Shown here: one piece after another, positions 6,887 through 7,386 of the stretch | How positions within the stretch are numbered: position 1 is the stretch's first letter | Layout: every line of letters starts with the position of its first letter | From: Bifidobacterium breve | GTDB lineage: Bacteria; Bacteroidota; Bacteroidia; Chitinophagales; Chitinophagaceae | Direction of reading: 5' to 3' | Assembly: GCA_943323935.2 (NCBI GenBank) | Contig: CALPJR020000035.1 | Coordinates: 1-7,386, forward strand | Length of the DNA: 7,386 nt | Program-made: the position numbers and the translations under genes | Notes under the pieces: generated by a model | Database searches by the model: none | What the model saw: only the letters and a program-made list of their open reading frames with translations | What the model was told of the DNA's origin: nothing

Positions 6887-7386
6887 ATGAATGATTTTTT
6901 TATTGCAGTATACAACGGTTTGATACAAACAACATGGATAGAAGCAGTGGCTGTGATCATGGGCATCGTGTCGGTTTGGTATAGCCGAAAGGAAAACATA
7001 TTAGTATTCCCAACCGGTATCATCAACACGACACTCTATATCTACTTAAGCTATAAAGGACATTTATTAGGCGAGGCAAGTGTGAATCTTTATTATACCA
7101 TCATGAGTGTATATGGTTGGTATTGGTGGTCAAGAAAAAAAGAAGACCAGGTCACCAATGTGTTACAAATCACTAACAGCAGCAGCAATCAAAGAATACA
7201 ACAGGTTCTGGTCTTTATTGGATTTTATACACTCTTGTACTTTGTATTGCAATTTTTGAAAAACAATTTTGCACCAGATGCGATTCCTTGGGCAGATGCA
7301 TTAGCGAGCGCATCTGCTTATACCGCCATGTGGTTGATGGCAAAGAAAAAGGTTGAAAGTTGGATCTGGTGGATCATTACTAATAT
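6887..7386 (+). CDS. pnuC: PnuC-family nicotinamide riboside transporter, 3' end cut off
   Basis: PnuC proteins are inner-membrane facilitators for nicotinamide riboside, an NAD precursor, usually trapped inside the cell by phosphorylation. The ATG at 6887 opens a frame that runs without a stop to the window edge: 166 full codons plus two bases. Visible family features are WIEAVAVIMGIVSVWYSRKEN (17-37), FPTGIINTTLYIYL (41-54), VNLYYTIMSVYGWYWWSRK (66-84) and the C-terminal core ADALASASAYTAMWLMAKKK (136-155), followed by W159 and WWIITN. Four to five hydrophobic helices can be placed at about 17-33, 38-56, 64-82, 105-124 and 132-152. Family members in this phylum are around 200 residues, so only the last few tens of residues should be missing. 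It starts 3 bases after uvrB, so co-transcription and translational coupling are likely. The vitamin specificity (riboside rather than another pyridine or thiamine, as in PnuT) is assumed from family resemblance. Confidence 0.93.
   Translation, partial: MNDFFIAVYNGLIQTTWIEAVAVIMGIVSVWYSRKENILVFPTGIINTTLYIYLSYKGHLLGEASVNLYYTIMSVYGWYWWSRKKEDQVTNVLQITNSSSNQRIQQVLVFIGFYTLLYFVLQFLKNNFAPDAIPWADALASASAYTAMWLMAKKKVESWIWWIITN

Noticed and set aside
1..7386. CRISPR array, tRNA, rRNA, insertion sequence, phage or defence genes
   Set aside because: No regular repeats with spacers, no cloverleaf or rRNA signature, no transposase or terminal repeats; all long frames are assigned to housekeeping or metabolic families.

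Overview
The window is an AT-rich stretch of bacterial chromosome with six genes, all on the + strand and tightly packed. It looks like Bacteroidota, perhaps the Chitinophagales/Chitinophagaceae side. The reasons are protein style (RecA, the acyltransferase and MgsA read like Bacteroidota proteins), the absence of convincing Shine-Dalgarno sequences before the starts, A-rich leaders, and a perfect TAnnTTTG (-7 type) Bacteroidota promoter box in front of uvrB. The finer placement is inference only.

Layout: 1-103 is the recA upstream region, holding a cluster of small ACTAA/TTAGT inverted repeats and a weak promoter-like box. 104-1117 is recA, which ends at an intrinsic terminator (1156-1183). 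Next comes a membrane-associated PlsC-type acyltransferase whose 5' end lies inside that terminator hairpin. The methylglyoxal synthase mgsA follows after 18 bases (2089-2541). Then comes a secreted peptidase of family M28 with the full glutamate carboxypeptidase II / transferrin receptor architecture (2593-4800). uvrB follows (4847-6883), with a promoter box ending only 3 bases before its ATG. The last gene is pnuC, which starts 3 bases after uvrB and is cut by the window edge. No gap between genes exceeds about 105 bases.

How the genes work together: recA (recombination, strand exchange) and uvrB (nucleotide excision repair) are two DNA-repair genes in one neighbourhood but with separate promoters. 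The acyltransferase and mgsA may form a short transcription unit. MgsA consumes dihydroxyacetone phosphate, and the acyltransferase may act on a related three-carbon phosphate, so both could draw on the same node between glycolysis and lipid synthesis (inference). The peptidase probably works in the periplasm on peptides. PnuC imports an NAD precursor and is probably co-transcribed with uvrB.

I see no CRISPR array, mobile element, tRNA, rRNA, phage gene or defence system, and no evidence of an undescribed multi-gene system. The points most worth checking are the palindrome cluster before recA, the gene start embedded in the recA terminator, the possibly leaderless uvrB transcript, and the altered substrate pocket of the GCPII-like peptidase.
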